Shown piece after piece: positions 1 to 5,104 of a stretch of DNA of 6,080 nucleotides. The position numbers were made by a program, and so were the translations under genes. The notes beneath the pieces are model-generated. The model was not told where the DNA came from. It did not search any database and saw nothing but the letters and a program-made list of their open reading frames with translations. Positions within the stretch are counted from its first letter, which is position 1. The number at the start of each line of letters is the position of its first letter. This stretch comes from Candidatus Omnitrophota bacterium (GTDB taxonomy: Bacteria > Omnitrophota > 4484-213): assembly GCA_030640885.1 (NCBI GenBank), contig DAOWIN010000015.1, positions 1 to 6,080 on the forward strand, read 5' to 3'.

Positions 1-1
1 A

Positions 2-661
2 GTGATTAAAATTGCCAAAAGATATTTTTATTTAGGCATTCCTTTTCTTGACCTAATTGAAGAAGGCAACATTGGTTTAATAAAGGCGTTAAAAAAATTT
101 CAACTCAAGCGGCGGCATCGTTTTGCCACTTATGCTTCATGGTGGATAAGACAGGCAATTGTGCGCGGGATTGCCGAACAGTCGCGCACAATTCGTCTTC
201 CGGTTTATCAGAGCGAAAAGCTTGCCAAATACAAAAAGGCAAACGAAGCTCTTTCCCAGAAATTACAACGGCAGCCTACTATGAAGGAGATTGCCAAAGA
301 AACGAAATCTTCTCTGCAGAAAACAAGGGAAATAAGGCAATTTTCAATGGCGATGCTTTCTTTAGACAAATTTATTGGCAGAGAGGAAGGAAAGCAACTT
401 GCTGATGTTTTATCCGATGGCTCTTTTTTAAAAATATTTAGCGAACCTCAGCAAAAAGAAAGGATCGCTAATCTTTTAGAATTAGTCAGTGAACGGGAAA
501 GAGAGGTGCTTTGTTTAAGATATGGTTTATTTCAAGGCAATCCACATACCTTGGGGCAAACAGCCGAGATTTTTAAGATCAGCAAGGAGAGGGTGCGTCA
601 GATTGAAAAAAGGGCAATAGAAAAGTTAAAATTGTTTGCGGAAATAGAGAGGGAGGAATAG
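2..661 (+). CDS. RNA polymerase sigma-70 family factor, group 1/2 type (5' truncated by window)
   Basis: This is a sigma factor that directs RNA polymerase to promoters. The reading frame is open at the window edge, so the first visible GTG is an internal valine codon and not a start. Numbering from there, region 2.1-2.4 covers about residues 1-65: FLDLIEEGNIGLIKA (15-29), then the -10-reading helix RFATYASWWIRQAI (40-53) and SRTIRLPV (61-68). Region 3 is about 70-125, and region 4 is about 151-210 with the helix-turn-helix TLGQTAEIFKISKERVRQIE. The length from region 2 to the end matches RpoD/RpoS-type proteins, which rules out a short ECF factor. The position equivalent to E. coli RpoD Thr440 is Val54 here, which hints at an alternative (group 2) factor and not the housekeeping one. 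The stop TAG shares its last base with the repeat element that follows. Sigma-70 family is near certain; the group is not. Confidence 0.93.
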   Translation: MIKIAKRYFYLGIPFLDLIEEGNIGLIKALKKFQLKRRHRFATYASWWIRQAIVRGIAEQSRTIRLPVYQSEKLAKYKKANEALSQKLQRQPTMKEIAKETKSSLQKTREIRQFSMAMLSLDKFIGREEGKQLADVLSDGSFLKIFSEPQQKERIANLLELVSEREREVLCLRYGLFQGNPHTLGQTAEIFKISKERVRQIEKRAIEKLKLFAEIEREE

Positions 662-754
662 GCTACAGGCTACAAGCATCAGGTAAGAAAAAAAGAAAAA
701 TATTAGATTTTAGGTTTCTTGCTTGTAGCCTGTAGCTTGCAACTTGAAACTTGA
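661..754. repeat. Hairpin-forming heptad repeat element, copy 1
   Basis: Two arms built of degenerate 7-bp units flank an A-rich core. Bases 662-677 (GCTACAGGCTACAAGC) are the perfect reverse complement of 721-736, giving a 16-bp stem. The core at 685-720 begins AAGAAA and ends TAGGTTTCTT, and it recurs nearly unchanged at 2939-2971 in copy 2. The arms read as heptads such as GCTACAG, GCTACAA and GCATCAG on the left and CTTGTAG, CCTGTAG, CTTGCAA and CTTGAAA on the right. The element starts on the last base of the sigma factor stop codon and ends two bases before the tRNA. It looks like a small non-coding mobile or REP/MITE-like element; no transposase or clear target duplication is visible. 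Confidence 0.8.
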
Positions 755-756
755 CC

Positions 757-833
757 GCCCCAATAGCTCAGCAGGATAGAGCACAGGTTTCCTAAACCTG
801 GTGTCGCCCGTTCAAGTCGGGCTTGGGGCACCA
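757..833 (+). tRNA. tRNA-Arg, anticodon CCT
   Basis: A full cloverleaf folds by hand. The acceptor stem is 757-763 with 823-829 (GCCCCAA/TTGGGGC), the D stem 766-769 with 779-782 (GCTC/GAGC), and the anticodon stem 784-788 with 796-800. The 7-base loop TTCCTAA puts anticodon CCT at 791-793. The variable loop is 801-805, and the T stem 806-810 with 818-822 encloses TTCAAGT. The discriminator base is A830 and CCA is encoded at 831-833. It decodes AGG as arginine. The 5' end sits directly against the repeat element, so its promoter must lie in or before that element, or it is co-transcribed with the sigma gene. Confidence 0.96.
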
Positions 834-834
834 G

Positions 835-869
835 AAACGCCAAAACGCCAAAAAAAGACGTCAAAACGC
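835..869. repeat. Short A-rich AAAACGCC repeats
   Basis: The gap between the tRNA and thi4 holds imperfect repeats of the motif AAAACGC(C), at 835-841, 842-849 and 863-869, separated by an A-run and GACGTC. It is weak and short, but it resembles the other degenerate tandem repeats that fill gaps in this window. I see no TPP riboswitch here; the 55-base leader is too short for one. Confidence 0.45.
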
Positions 870-888
870 AAAAGAACGAGGAACCAAA

Positions 889-1671
889 ATGAAACTAGAC
901 GATATCACGATCTCAGAGGCGATTATAAAGGAATTCAGCAAGGATTTCTTAGATTATTTAAATGTGGATGTAGCTATTGTTGGCGCTGGTCCAGCCGGAA
1001 TAGTAGCCGGTTATTATCTGGCAAAAGCGAAAAAAAAGGTAGCAATTTTAGAGAGAAAACTGAGTATCGGCGGCGGAATGTGGGGCGGCGGAATGATGTT
1101 CAATAAAATAGTGGTGCAGGAAAAGGCAAAATTTATCCTTGATGAATTTAAGATAAACAGCAAAGAATATAAAAAGGGTTATTATGTTGCTGATTCTGTA
1201 GAAACCATTTCTACTCTATGCTCAAAGGCAACAAGAGCCGGGGCTAAATTTTTTAATTTGATGTTTGTGGAAGATATAAGAATCCAGGATAAAAAAATAA
1301 ATGGTTTGGTGATAAATTGGAGTGCTGTAGAGATAGCCAGATTACATGTTGACCCGCTTACTATCGGAGCCAAGTTTGTTGTTGACGCTAGCGGGCATTC
1401 TGCCGAGATTGCCAGTATAGTAGTTAAAAAAATGGGCAGGAATCTTTGGACAAAAACAGGTGATATTTTGGGAGAGAAGCCAATGTGGGCAGATAGAGGC
1501 GAAGCCGATATTGTCAAAAACAGCAAGGAGATTTATCCCCATCTATATGTTAGTGGAATGGCGGCAAATGCTGTTTTTGGGGCGCCGCGAATGGGTCCCA
1601 TATTTGGAGGGATGTTATTATCCGGACGGGCAGTAGCGGAGAAGATAATAAACACTGATGACACTGATTAA
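889..1671 (+). CDS. thi4: Thiazole synthase Thi4, His-type (sulfide-dependent; ribose-1,5-bisphosphate isomerase family)
   Basis: Thi4 converts NAD and glycine to the adenylated thiazole half of thiamin in the cytoplasm. The 260-residue protein shows the dinucleotide-binding motif VGAGPAG (31-37), the acidic end of the second strand at ER (55-56), the glycine-rich GGGMWGGGMM (61-70), VDASGHSAE (165-173) and the C-terminal signature GAPRMGPIFGGMLLSG (231-246). The residue matching yeast Cys205, which donates sulfur in the suicide enzyme, is His153 in LHVDPL. This is the archaeal arrangement, in which the enzyme is catalytic and uses sulfide with bound iron. Database entries often call this family ribulose/ribose-1,5-bisphosphate isomerase. 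ATG at 889 is preferred over upstream codons that run into the tRNA; AGGA lies 8 bases before it. The last six residues, NTDDTD, and the stop are encoded by the CACTGAT repeat array. No other thiamin gene is nearby. Confidence 0.92.
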   Translation: MKLDDITISEAIIKEFSKDFLDYLNVDVAIVGAGPAGIVAGYYLAKAKKKVAILERKLSIGGGMWGGGMMFNKIVVQEKAKFILDEFKINSKEYKKGYYVADSVETISTLCSKATRAGAKFFNLMFVEDIRIQDKKINGLVINWSAVEIARLHVDPLTIGAKFVVDASGHSAEIASIVVKKMGRNLWTKTGDILGEKPMWADRGEADIVKNSKEIYPHLYVSGMAANAVFGAPRMGPIFGGMLLSGRAVAEKIINTDDTD

Positions 1672-1759
1672 AACACTGATGACACTGATTAAAAAGACAC
1701 TGATAGCACTGATGATTTATCAGTGTAATCAGTGGAGATTTTCATCAGTGTAATCAGTG
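1653..1759. repeat. CACTGAT heptamer array, paired units, with an inverted half
   Basis: Ten exact copies of one 7-mer lie in 107 bases. Six are CACTGAT (starting 1653, 1662, 1674, 1683, 1698, 1707) and four are the reverse complement ATCAGTG (starting 1719, 1728, 1744, 1753). They form five pairs, each with a 9-base period, three pairs forward then two reversed. The third and fourth pairs fold into a hairpin of 14 pairs around a 2-base internal mismatch, with the 5-base loop GATTT at 1714-1718. The array begins inside the thi4 reading frame and ends 12 bases before the next start codon. A degenerate relative lies at 5105-5190. Confidence 0.9.
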
Positions 1760-1761
1760 GT

Positions 1762-1769
1762 AGGGGGAG
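1762..1769 (+). promoter_or_regulatory. Ribosome binding site that fixes the start of the TPR gene
   Basis: AGGGGGAG lies two bases upstream of ATG at 1772. The in-frame GTG at 1757 falls inside the ATCAGTG repeat with no such site before it, so the ATG is the better start. Confidence 0.7.
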
Positions 1770-1771
1770 TA

Positions 1772-2461
1772 ATGAAAAAAAGAATGGTTTGTTTTTCTTT
1801 TTTGGTAAGTTTAATTTTTGTTTGTGGCGCGGGTAAAACCTTGTATGCAGATAATAAACGAGTTATAAAACAGCCGGTAAACATAAGCAAAGCGATAAGG
1901 CATTATAATACTGGCAAGCAGTATCTTTTGATTACAGATTACAGCAAGGCGCGTCAACAGTTTGAATTGGCAAAGCAATTAGATCAGAGTGAGGTTGGAT
2001 CTGTTTATCGTCTTTCCGAGATGTATCTGGAAAAGATTGATGAATTGGAAGAAGCAGAGGGAGTTTCCGCAGAGATGGACCCTGCTTTAATTCGGCAGAG
2101 AATAGAAGGTAAAATGCAGAGAACAGGGAAAAAGAAAAAGGTGCACAAAATAGAAATGCAGGAAAGCAAGAAACGGGATGCAAGCGAAAGGATATTTACA
2201 AAAGCAGATAAGAAACAAAAAACAGAAACCAAGAGAAAAAAAGAAAGTGATATTCCCCCCCAAGTTAGGCAAAAAATAGAGATTAGCCAGCGTTATTATC
2301 AGGCGCGGAAATATTTTCAGCAAGGAAAATTTGAAAAGGCAATTACCGAATTTCAGTTTGTAAAGTCAAAGATTCGCAAAAGCCATCCTTATTCTATTCC
2401 TTGTTTGGTCTATATTGAGAAAGCAAAAAGGAAAATAAGCGAAAGGAATGAGCAAGATTAG
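1772..2461 (+). CDS. Exported TPR-like protein of unknown function
   Basis: I do not recognise a named family. The 229-residue product starts with a Sec signal peptide: basic MKKR, a hydrophobic stretch to about residue 20, and a likely cleavage after LYA (24-26). The cysteine in FVCGAG does not fit a lipobox well. Two helical-repeat segments follow. Residues 38-72 (AIRHYNTGKQYLL, then YSKARQQFELAKQLD) and 172-200 (YYQARKYFQQGKFEKAITEF) both have the TPR spacing of small and aromatic residues. They are joined by a very Lys/Glu-rich, probably disordered linker (about 111-165). It may be a periplasmic scaffold or adaptor. The 3' end overlaps atpZ by 14 bases, so the two are probably co-transcribed and translationally coupled, though nothing in the protein suggests a role in ATP synthase. 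Confidence 0.8.
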   Translation: MKKRMVCFSFLVSLIFVCGAGKTLYADNKRVIKQPVNISKAIRHYNTGKQYLLITDYSKARQQFELAKQLDQSEVGSVYRLSEMYLEKIDELEEAEGVSAEMDPALIRQRIEGKMQRTGKKKKVHKIEMQESKKRDASERIFTKADKKQKTETKRKKESDIPPQVRQKIEISQRYYQARKYFQQGKFEKAITEFQFVKSKIRKSHPYSIPCLVYIEKAKRKISERNEQD

Positions 2462-2660
2462 CATTTTTTATTATTTAGGATTGATTACCCAATTGGGTTT
2501 TAGTATGCTTTTTTCCATCTTGCTTTTCTTGGCGGTAGGAATTTTTTTAGACAATAAATTTAACAGCAGAGGAATAATGATTTTTATCTTTTCTTTGTTG
2601 GGAATTGGGGTTGGTTTTTTTAGTTGTTATAAATTGATTGCGGGCAGGGATTTTAAATAA
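2448..2660 (+). CDS. atpZ: AtpZ-like F1Fo ATP synthase accessory membrane protein
   Basis: This 70-residue protein has two transmembrane helices, about residues 10-33 and 43-62. The first ends in LAVGIFLDNKF, and the second is glycine-rich and ends in FFSCYKLI. This matches the AtpZ family (putative F0F1 ATPase subunit, often the first gene of atp operons), which has a G-x-x-L-D loop between two helices and a Y-(K/R)-L end. AtpZ is thought to help in ATP synthase assembly or in Mg2+/Ca2+ handling together with AtpI. An in-frame TAA at 2436-2438 leaves ATG 2448 as the only reasonable start. The AAGG before it is too close to work as a normal ribosome site, so translation is probably coupled to the upstream gene. 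The assignment rests on the fold pattern plus position before atpI and atpB. Confidence 0.75.
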   Translation: MSKISIFYYLGLITQLGFSMLFSILLFLAVGIFLDNKFNSRGIMIFIFSLLGIGVGFFSCYKLIAGRDFK

Positions 2661-2662
2661 AA

Positions 2663-2977
2663 ATGATTAAACTTGTTCTGGGGTTGGTAAGCGGCGGGAT
2701 TTTGGGTTTAATCAATTTTAGATTATTAACCGGAAATGTTGTTAAGTCCAAACAAATAGAGAAAAAAAAGATTAAAGCGTTCTTTTTTATTAGTTATCTC
2801 AAAAGGTATATTCTTATAGGTTTAATCTTATCTGCTGGTTTATTTTTTAAAGGGAAATTATTTTTTTTGGGAATAGTAATCGGACTATTAGTAAGTTTTT
2901 ATTTTCAAGCTGCAAGTTTCAAGTTGCAGGCCACAAGCAAGAAAAAGAAAATCTTAGACTTTAGGTTTCTTGCCTGA
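2663..2977 (+). CDS. atpI: AtpI-like ATP synthase subunit I with a repeat-encoded C-terminal tail
   Basis: A small hydrophobic protein lies two bases after atpZ and just before atpB, the usual place for subunit I, which assists assembly of the c-ring. Four hydrophobic segments are visible: about 2-20 (with GGILGLINFRLL, typical of the family), 38-46, 48-62 and 66-81. GGCAGGGA at 2643-2650 is a possible ribosome site. The natural protein probably ends near residue 81 (GLLVSFYF). The remaining 23 residues, starting QAASFKLQ, are translated from the hairpin repeat element, which also supplies the TGA stop. The tail is basic and is unlikely to be an original part of the family fold. Position makes the call fairly secure; sequence similarity in this family is always low. 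Confidence 0.72.
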   Translation: MIKLVLGLVSGGILGLINFRLLTGNVVKSKQIEKKKIKAFFFISYLKRYILIGLILSAGLFFKGKLFFLGIVIGLLVSFYFQAASFKLQATSKKKKILDFRFLA

Positions 2978-3001
2978 AGCTTGAGGCTTGCAACTTGTAG
3001 C
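2909..3001. repeat. Hairpin-forming heptad repeat element, copy 2
   Basis: This has the same design as the element at 661-754. The left arm reads as 7-bp units from 2909: GCTGCAA, GTTTCAA, GTTGCAG, GCCACAA, GCAAGAA. The core at 2939-2971 matches the first copy's core except for a few small indels and substitutions, and both end TAGGTTTCTT. The right arm at 2972-3001 (ending GCTTGCAACTTGTAGCC) is an imperfect reverse complement of the left. The element covers the end of atpI and stops about five bases before the atpB start codon. Confidence 0.82.
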
Positions 3002-3006
3002 CTATT

Positions 3007-3726
3007 ATGCTTGCCATTTCTCAAATTTCCAGCAAAACCTTTTCTTTAGGCAGATTTTTATTCAATGTTAACCCTCAGACCTTGATAACCACAGCCGCTG
3101 TTTCTTTGTTTTTGGTAATCTTGGGAATATTCTTGTCCCGTTCTTTAAGCAAATTCCCGGGGCGGAAGCAATGTGTTGCCGAATTGTTTATCACAAGTTT
3201 CCGAGAAATAACAGAGGATAGTTTGGGTGAAGATTGGTCAAAATTCTTTCCTTTAATAACCACCCTTTTTCTTTTTGTCCTTTTTTCCAATTGGGTAGGG
3301 GTTATCCCCGGGTTAAAATCGCCCACTGCTGATCTTAATACCTGTTTAGGATTAGGATTGTTGGTTTTTTTTGTAAGCCATATTTCAGCAATTAAAAAAA
3401 ACGGCTTGCGAAAATATATCAGCAAATATTTCTCTCCATTTTTTTTCTTGTTCCCGATCAATCTAATTTCCGAATTAGGCAAGCTTGTTTCGCATTCCTT
3501 TCGTTTGTTTGGCAATATGTTTGGAGGAGCAATTATTTTTGCCGTTGTTGGACCAATAGTATTTGAAATAAGTAAAGCCGTTGGCGTGCCTTTGGTTGCG
3601 AGTTCTCCTTTTTTGGTTATGCTTTTTTTAATTTTGACAGTCTTCTTTGGCATATTTATCGGTACAGTGCAGGCGTTTGTTTTTTCTATATTGGCGTTGA
3701 CATATATTGGGTTTGCGAGAGAGTGA
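3007..3726 (+). CDS. atpB: F1Fo ATP synthase subunit a
   Basis: Subunit a forms the ion half-channels against the c-ring in the inner membrane. The 239-residue protein has about five to six hydrophobic helices (roughly 25-43, 82-104, 113-128, 143-160, 173-190, 200-235). The signature SHSFRLFGNMFGG (162-174) carries the essential Arg166 (E. coli Arg210), and GTVQAFVFSILALTYI (219-234) carries Gln222 (E. coli Gln252). Aligning on these anchors, the positions of E. coli Glu219 and His245, usually an acid/His pair, are Ala175 and Gly215. Glu187 is an unusual acid in the next helix region. An in-frame stop at 2998-3000 and no other start codon fix ATG 3007, yet no Shine-Dalgarno site is present because the repeat element occupies that place. 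The usual next gene, atpE, is absent; dapL follows instead. Confidence 0.93.
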   Translation: MLAISQISSKTFSLGRFLFNVNPQTLITTAAVSLFLVILGIFLSRSLSKFPGRKQCVAELFITSFREITEDSLGEDWSKFFPLITTLFLFVLFSNWVGVIPGLKSPTADLNTCLGLGLLVFFVSHISAIKKNGLRKYISKYFSPFFFLFPINLISELGKLVSHSFRLFGNMFGGAIIFAVVGPIVFEISKAVGVPLVASSPFLVMLFLILTVFFGIFIGTVQAFVFSILALTYIGFARE

Positions 3727-3734
3727 GAAGGTTG

Positions 3735-3752
3735 CCCAGTATCCCAGCTGGG
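3735..3752. other. Short palindrome in the atpB-dapL gap
   Basis: CCCAG at 3735-3739 is followed by the perfect 10-bp palindrome CCCAGCTGGG at 3743-3752. There is no T-run after it, so it is not a convincing terminator. GGTGA at 3751-3755 is the only, weak, ribosome-site candidate for dapL, 9 bases before its ATG. Confidence 0.4.
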
Positions 3753-3764
3753 TGACAGTTTATT

Positions 3765-4985
3765 ATGCATTTGTTCTTTTCCCATCGTCTACAAAATCTC
3801 CCTCCCTATCTCTTTGCTGAGCTTGATTGTTTAAAAGAGGAAGCTGTTAAGCAGGGAAGAGATGTTATTGATTTGGGTGTTGGTGACCCTGATTTGTCCA
3901 CTCCTCAACCTGCTGTAGAAGAGCTTTGCAGAGAAGCAAGCAAAAACAGAAATCAGCATTATCCTTCCAACAGGGGGTTGCTTGAATTTCGTCAAGCAAT
4001 TGCTGAATGGTATGAAAAAAGGTTCAATGTTTCTTTAAATCCACAGACAGAGATTCTTCCCCTTATCGGTTCTAAAGAGGGTATTGCTCATATACCCGCA
4101 GCCTTTATAAATCCCGGCGATTTAGCATTAGTGCCGGACCCGGCTTATCCCGCATACCGCAGTGGAATAATTTTGGCCGGCGGCATTCCTTATTCCCTGC
4201 CTCTCTTAAAAGAAAACAGCTTTCTTCCTGCCTTAAATAAAATAAAAAAAGGGATCGTCCAAAAAGCAAAACTCCTTTTTTTAAATTATCCTAATAATCC
4301 TACCGCTGCAATTGCCCCCCCAGAATTTTTACAAGAAGCAGTTGAGTTTGCGCAAAAGCATAATATTGTTCTTTGCTATGACAATGCTTATTCCGAAATT
4401 GCTTTTGGGGGCTATCGGCCGAAAAGCATTTTGGAAATGAAGGGGGCAAAGGATGTGGCTGTAGAGTTTCATTCTTTATCTAAAACCTATAATATGACTG
4501 GTTGGCGGATAGGGTGGGTTTGCGGACAGGCAAAAATTATCGCTGCTCTCGCAAAGCTTAAGTCAAATATTGATTCAGGAATTTTTTTGGCTATCCAAAA
4601 GGCCGGAGTATCCGCTCTTAATTTGGAGAACAAAAAAACGATGAAAATATATGAGCGCAGAAAAAATATTTTAGCCCAAGGTTTAAGAAAACTGGGCTGG
4701 GATGTTGAGAGCCCAAGAGCAACTTTTTATTTTTGGTTATGTTTACCCCTGGGATTTAAATCTTCTTTAGAATTTTCGCGAATGCTTTTAAAGGAAAAGA
4801 ATGTTATTGTTACTCCCGGCGTTGGTTTTGGCAGATACGGCGAGGGCTATTTCCGGATTGCTTTAACCGTCTCTGAACAGAGAATTGAGGAAGCAATAAA
4901 CAGGCTGCAAGTCACAAGCCACAAGTTACAAGGTCCCCAGTCGCAAGTTACAAGTAAAGAAAGCAAACTCCATAAACCCAATTAA
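3765..4985 (+). CDS. dapL: LL-diaminopimelate aminotransferase
   Basis: This PLP enzyme makes LL-diaminopimelate from tetrahydrodipicolinate and glutamate in one step, for lysine and peptidoglycan, bypassing DapD/DapC/DapE. The start FFSHRLQNLPPYLFAELD (4-21) and DLGVGDPDLSTP (36-47) are typical of bacterial DapL. Fold-type I residues are all present: GSKEGI (102-107) in the phosphate loop, Asn178 in NYPNNPT, Asp206 and Tyr209 in CYDNAY, the Schiff-base Lys240 in SLSKTYNMTGWRIGW, Arg248, and the substrate-carboxylate Arg364 in YFRIAL. The family core ends near residue 381. The last 25 residues (from QVTSHKLQG) are read from heptad and 9-bp repeats, including the stop codon. The enzyme should be active, since the tail lies outside the catalytic core. 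Other class I aminotransferases are less likely given the N-terminus. Confidence 0.92.
   Translation: MHLFFSHRLQNLPPYLFAELDCLKEEAVKQGRDVIDLGVGDPDLSTPQPAVEELCREASKNRNQHYPSNRGLLEFRQAIAEWYEKRFNVSLNPQTEILPLIGSKEGIAHIPAAFINPGDLALVPDPAYPAYRSGIILAGGIPYSLPLLKENSFLPALNKIKKGIVQKAKLLFLNYPNNPTAAIAPPEFLQEAVEFAQKHNIVLCYDNAYSEIAFGGYRPKSILEMKGAKDVAVEFHSLSKTYNMTGWRIGWVCGQAKIIAALAKLKSNIDSGIFLAIQKAGVSALNLENKKTMKIYERRKNILAQGLRKLGWDVESPRATFYFWLCLPLGFKSSLEFSRMLLKEKNVIVTPGVGFGRYGEGYFRIALTVSEQRIEEAINRLQVTSHKLQGPQSQVTSKESKLHKPN
4904..4953. repeat. Degenerate heptad repeats (GYYRCAA) inside the end of dapL
   Basis: Four adjacent 7-bp units from 4904, GCTGCAA, GTCACAA, GCCACAA and GTTACAA, are followed after 8 bases by GTCGCAA and GTTACAA (4940-4953). 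They share the consensus of the arms of the elements at 661 and 2909, but without the A-rich core. They encode dapL residues about 381-396. Confidence 0.8.
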
Positions 4986-5006
4986 CCCTATAAACTCCAT
5001 AAACTC
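4971..5006. repeat. 9-bp tandem repeat (CATAAACTC type) containing the dapL stop
   Basis: Four exact-period 9-bp units: CATAAACCC, AATTAACCC, TATAAACTC and CATAAACTC. A partial unit (GCAAACTC, 4963-4970) precedes them. The dapL stop TAA (4983-4985) lies within the second unit. The last two bases of the array are shared with the hairpin repeat that follows. Confidence 0.8.
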
Positions 5007-5068
5007 TAACGGGGTTGACCCCGTTAGAAAGTCTGATTTTTTCTGGCAGGACTTCTAACGGGGTTGAC
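5005..5068. repeat. TCTAACGGGG hairpin repeat, two copies, possible dapL terminator
   Basis: TCTAACGGGG (5005-5014) and CCCCGTTAGA (5019-5028) form a perfect 10-bp stem with a TTGA loop. The first 15 bases, TCTAACGGGGTTGAC, recur exactly at 5054-5068. Bases 5014-5033 can instead pair with 5050-5068, allowing G-U pairs and one bulge, so two exclusive folds are possible. T6 at 5037-5042 lies eight bases beyond the first stem, too far for a classic intrinsic terminator, but this remains the best candidate after dapL. Confidence 0.7.
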
Positions 5069-5091
5069 AAAAGTTCATCCAATAGTATAAT
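5064..5091 (+). promoter_or_regulatory. Consensus sigma-70 promoter for the GspC/secretin genes
   Basis: A perfect -35 box TTGACA (5064-5069) and a perfect -10 box TATAAT (5086-5091) are separated by 16 bp. Transcription would start near 5098, leaving a leader of about 107 bases that contains the degenerate CACTGAT-type array. The first five bases of the -35 box are the end of the TCTAACGGGGTTGAC repeat. Confidence 0.7.
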
Positions 5092-5104
5092 CAAAATGGG
5101 GTAT

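Noticed and set aside
662..736. Intrinsic terminator after the sigma factor gene
   Set aside because: The 16-bp stem has a 43-base loop and no T-run directly after it; it is better explained as the arms of a repeat element.
834..888. TPP riboswitch before thi4
   Set aside because: The leader is only 55 bases, A-rich, and lacks the conserved CTGAGA-type thi-box core.
757..888. Integration site of a genomic island at the tRNA-Arg
   Set aside because: No integrase and no repeated tRNA 3' end are seen in the window; the genes that follow are ordinary chromosomal genes.
801..1106. Plus-strand frame starting inside the tRNA
   Set aside because: It overlaps the tRNA and runs through thi4 in another frame; the product is low-complexity and basic with no motif.
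1182..1542. Two minus-strand open frames across thi4
   Set aside because: They lie fully within thi4, which has all family motifs; their translations show no domain pattern.
1653..1759. CRISPR array
   Set aside because: The units are 7 bases long with 2-base spacers and reverse orientation midway; there are no 20-40-base repeats, no unique spacers and no cas genes.
1757..1771. GTG at 1757 as the start of the TPR-like gene
   Set aside because: It lies in the ATCAGTG repeat; ATG 1772 has AGGGGGAG just before it and starts a proper signal peptide.
3075..3785. Long open frame of 236 codons on the minus strand across atpB
   Set aside because: It is a mirror of the low-complexity hydrophobic atpB coding sequence, has no recognisable domain, and atpB on the + strand carries clear subunit a motifs.
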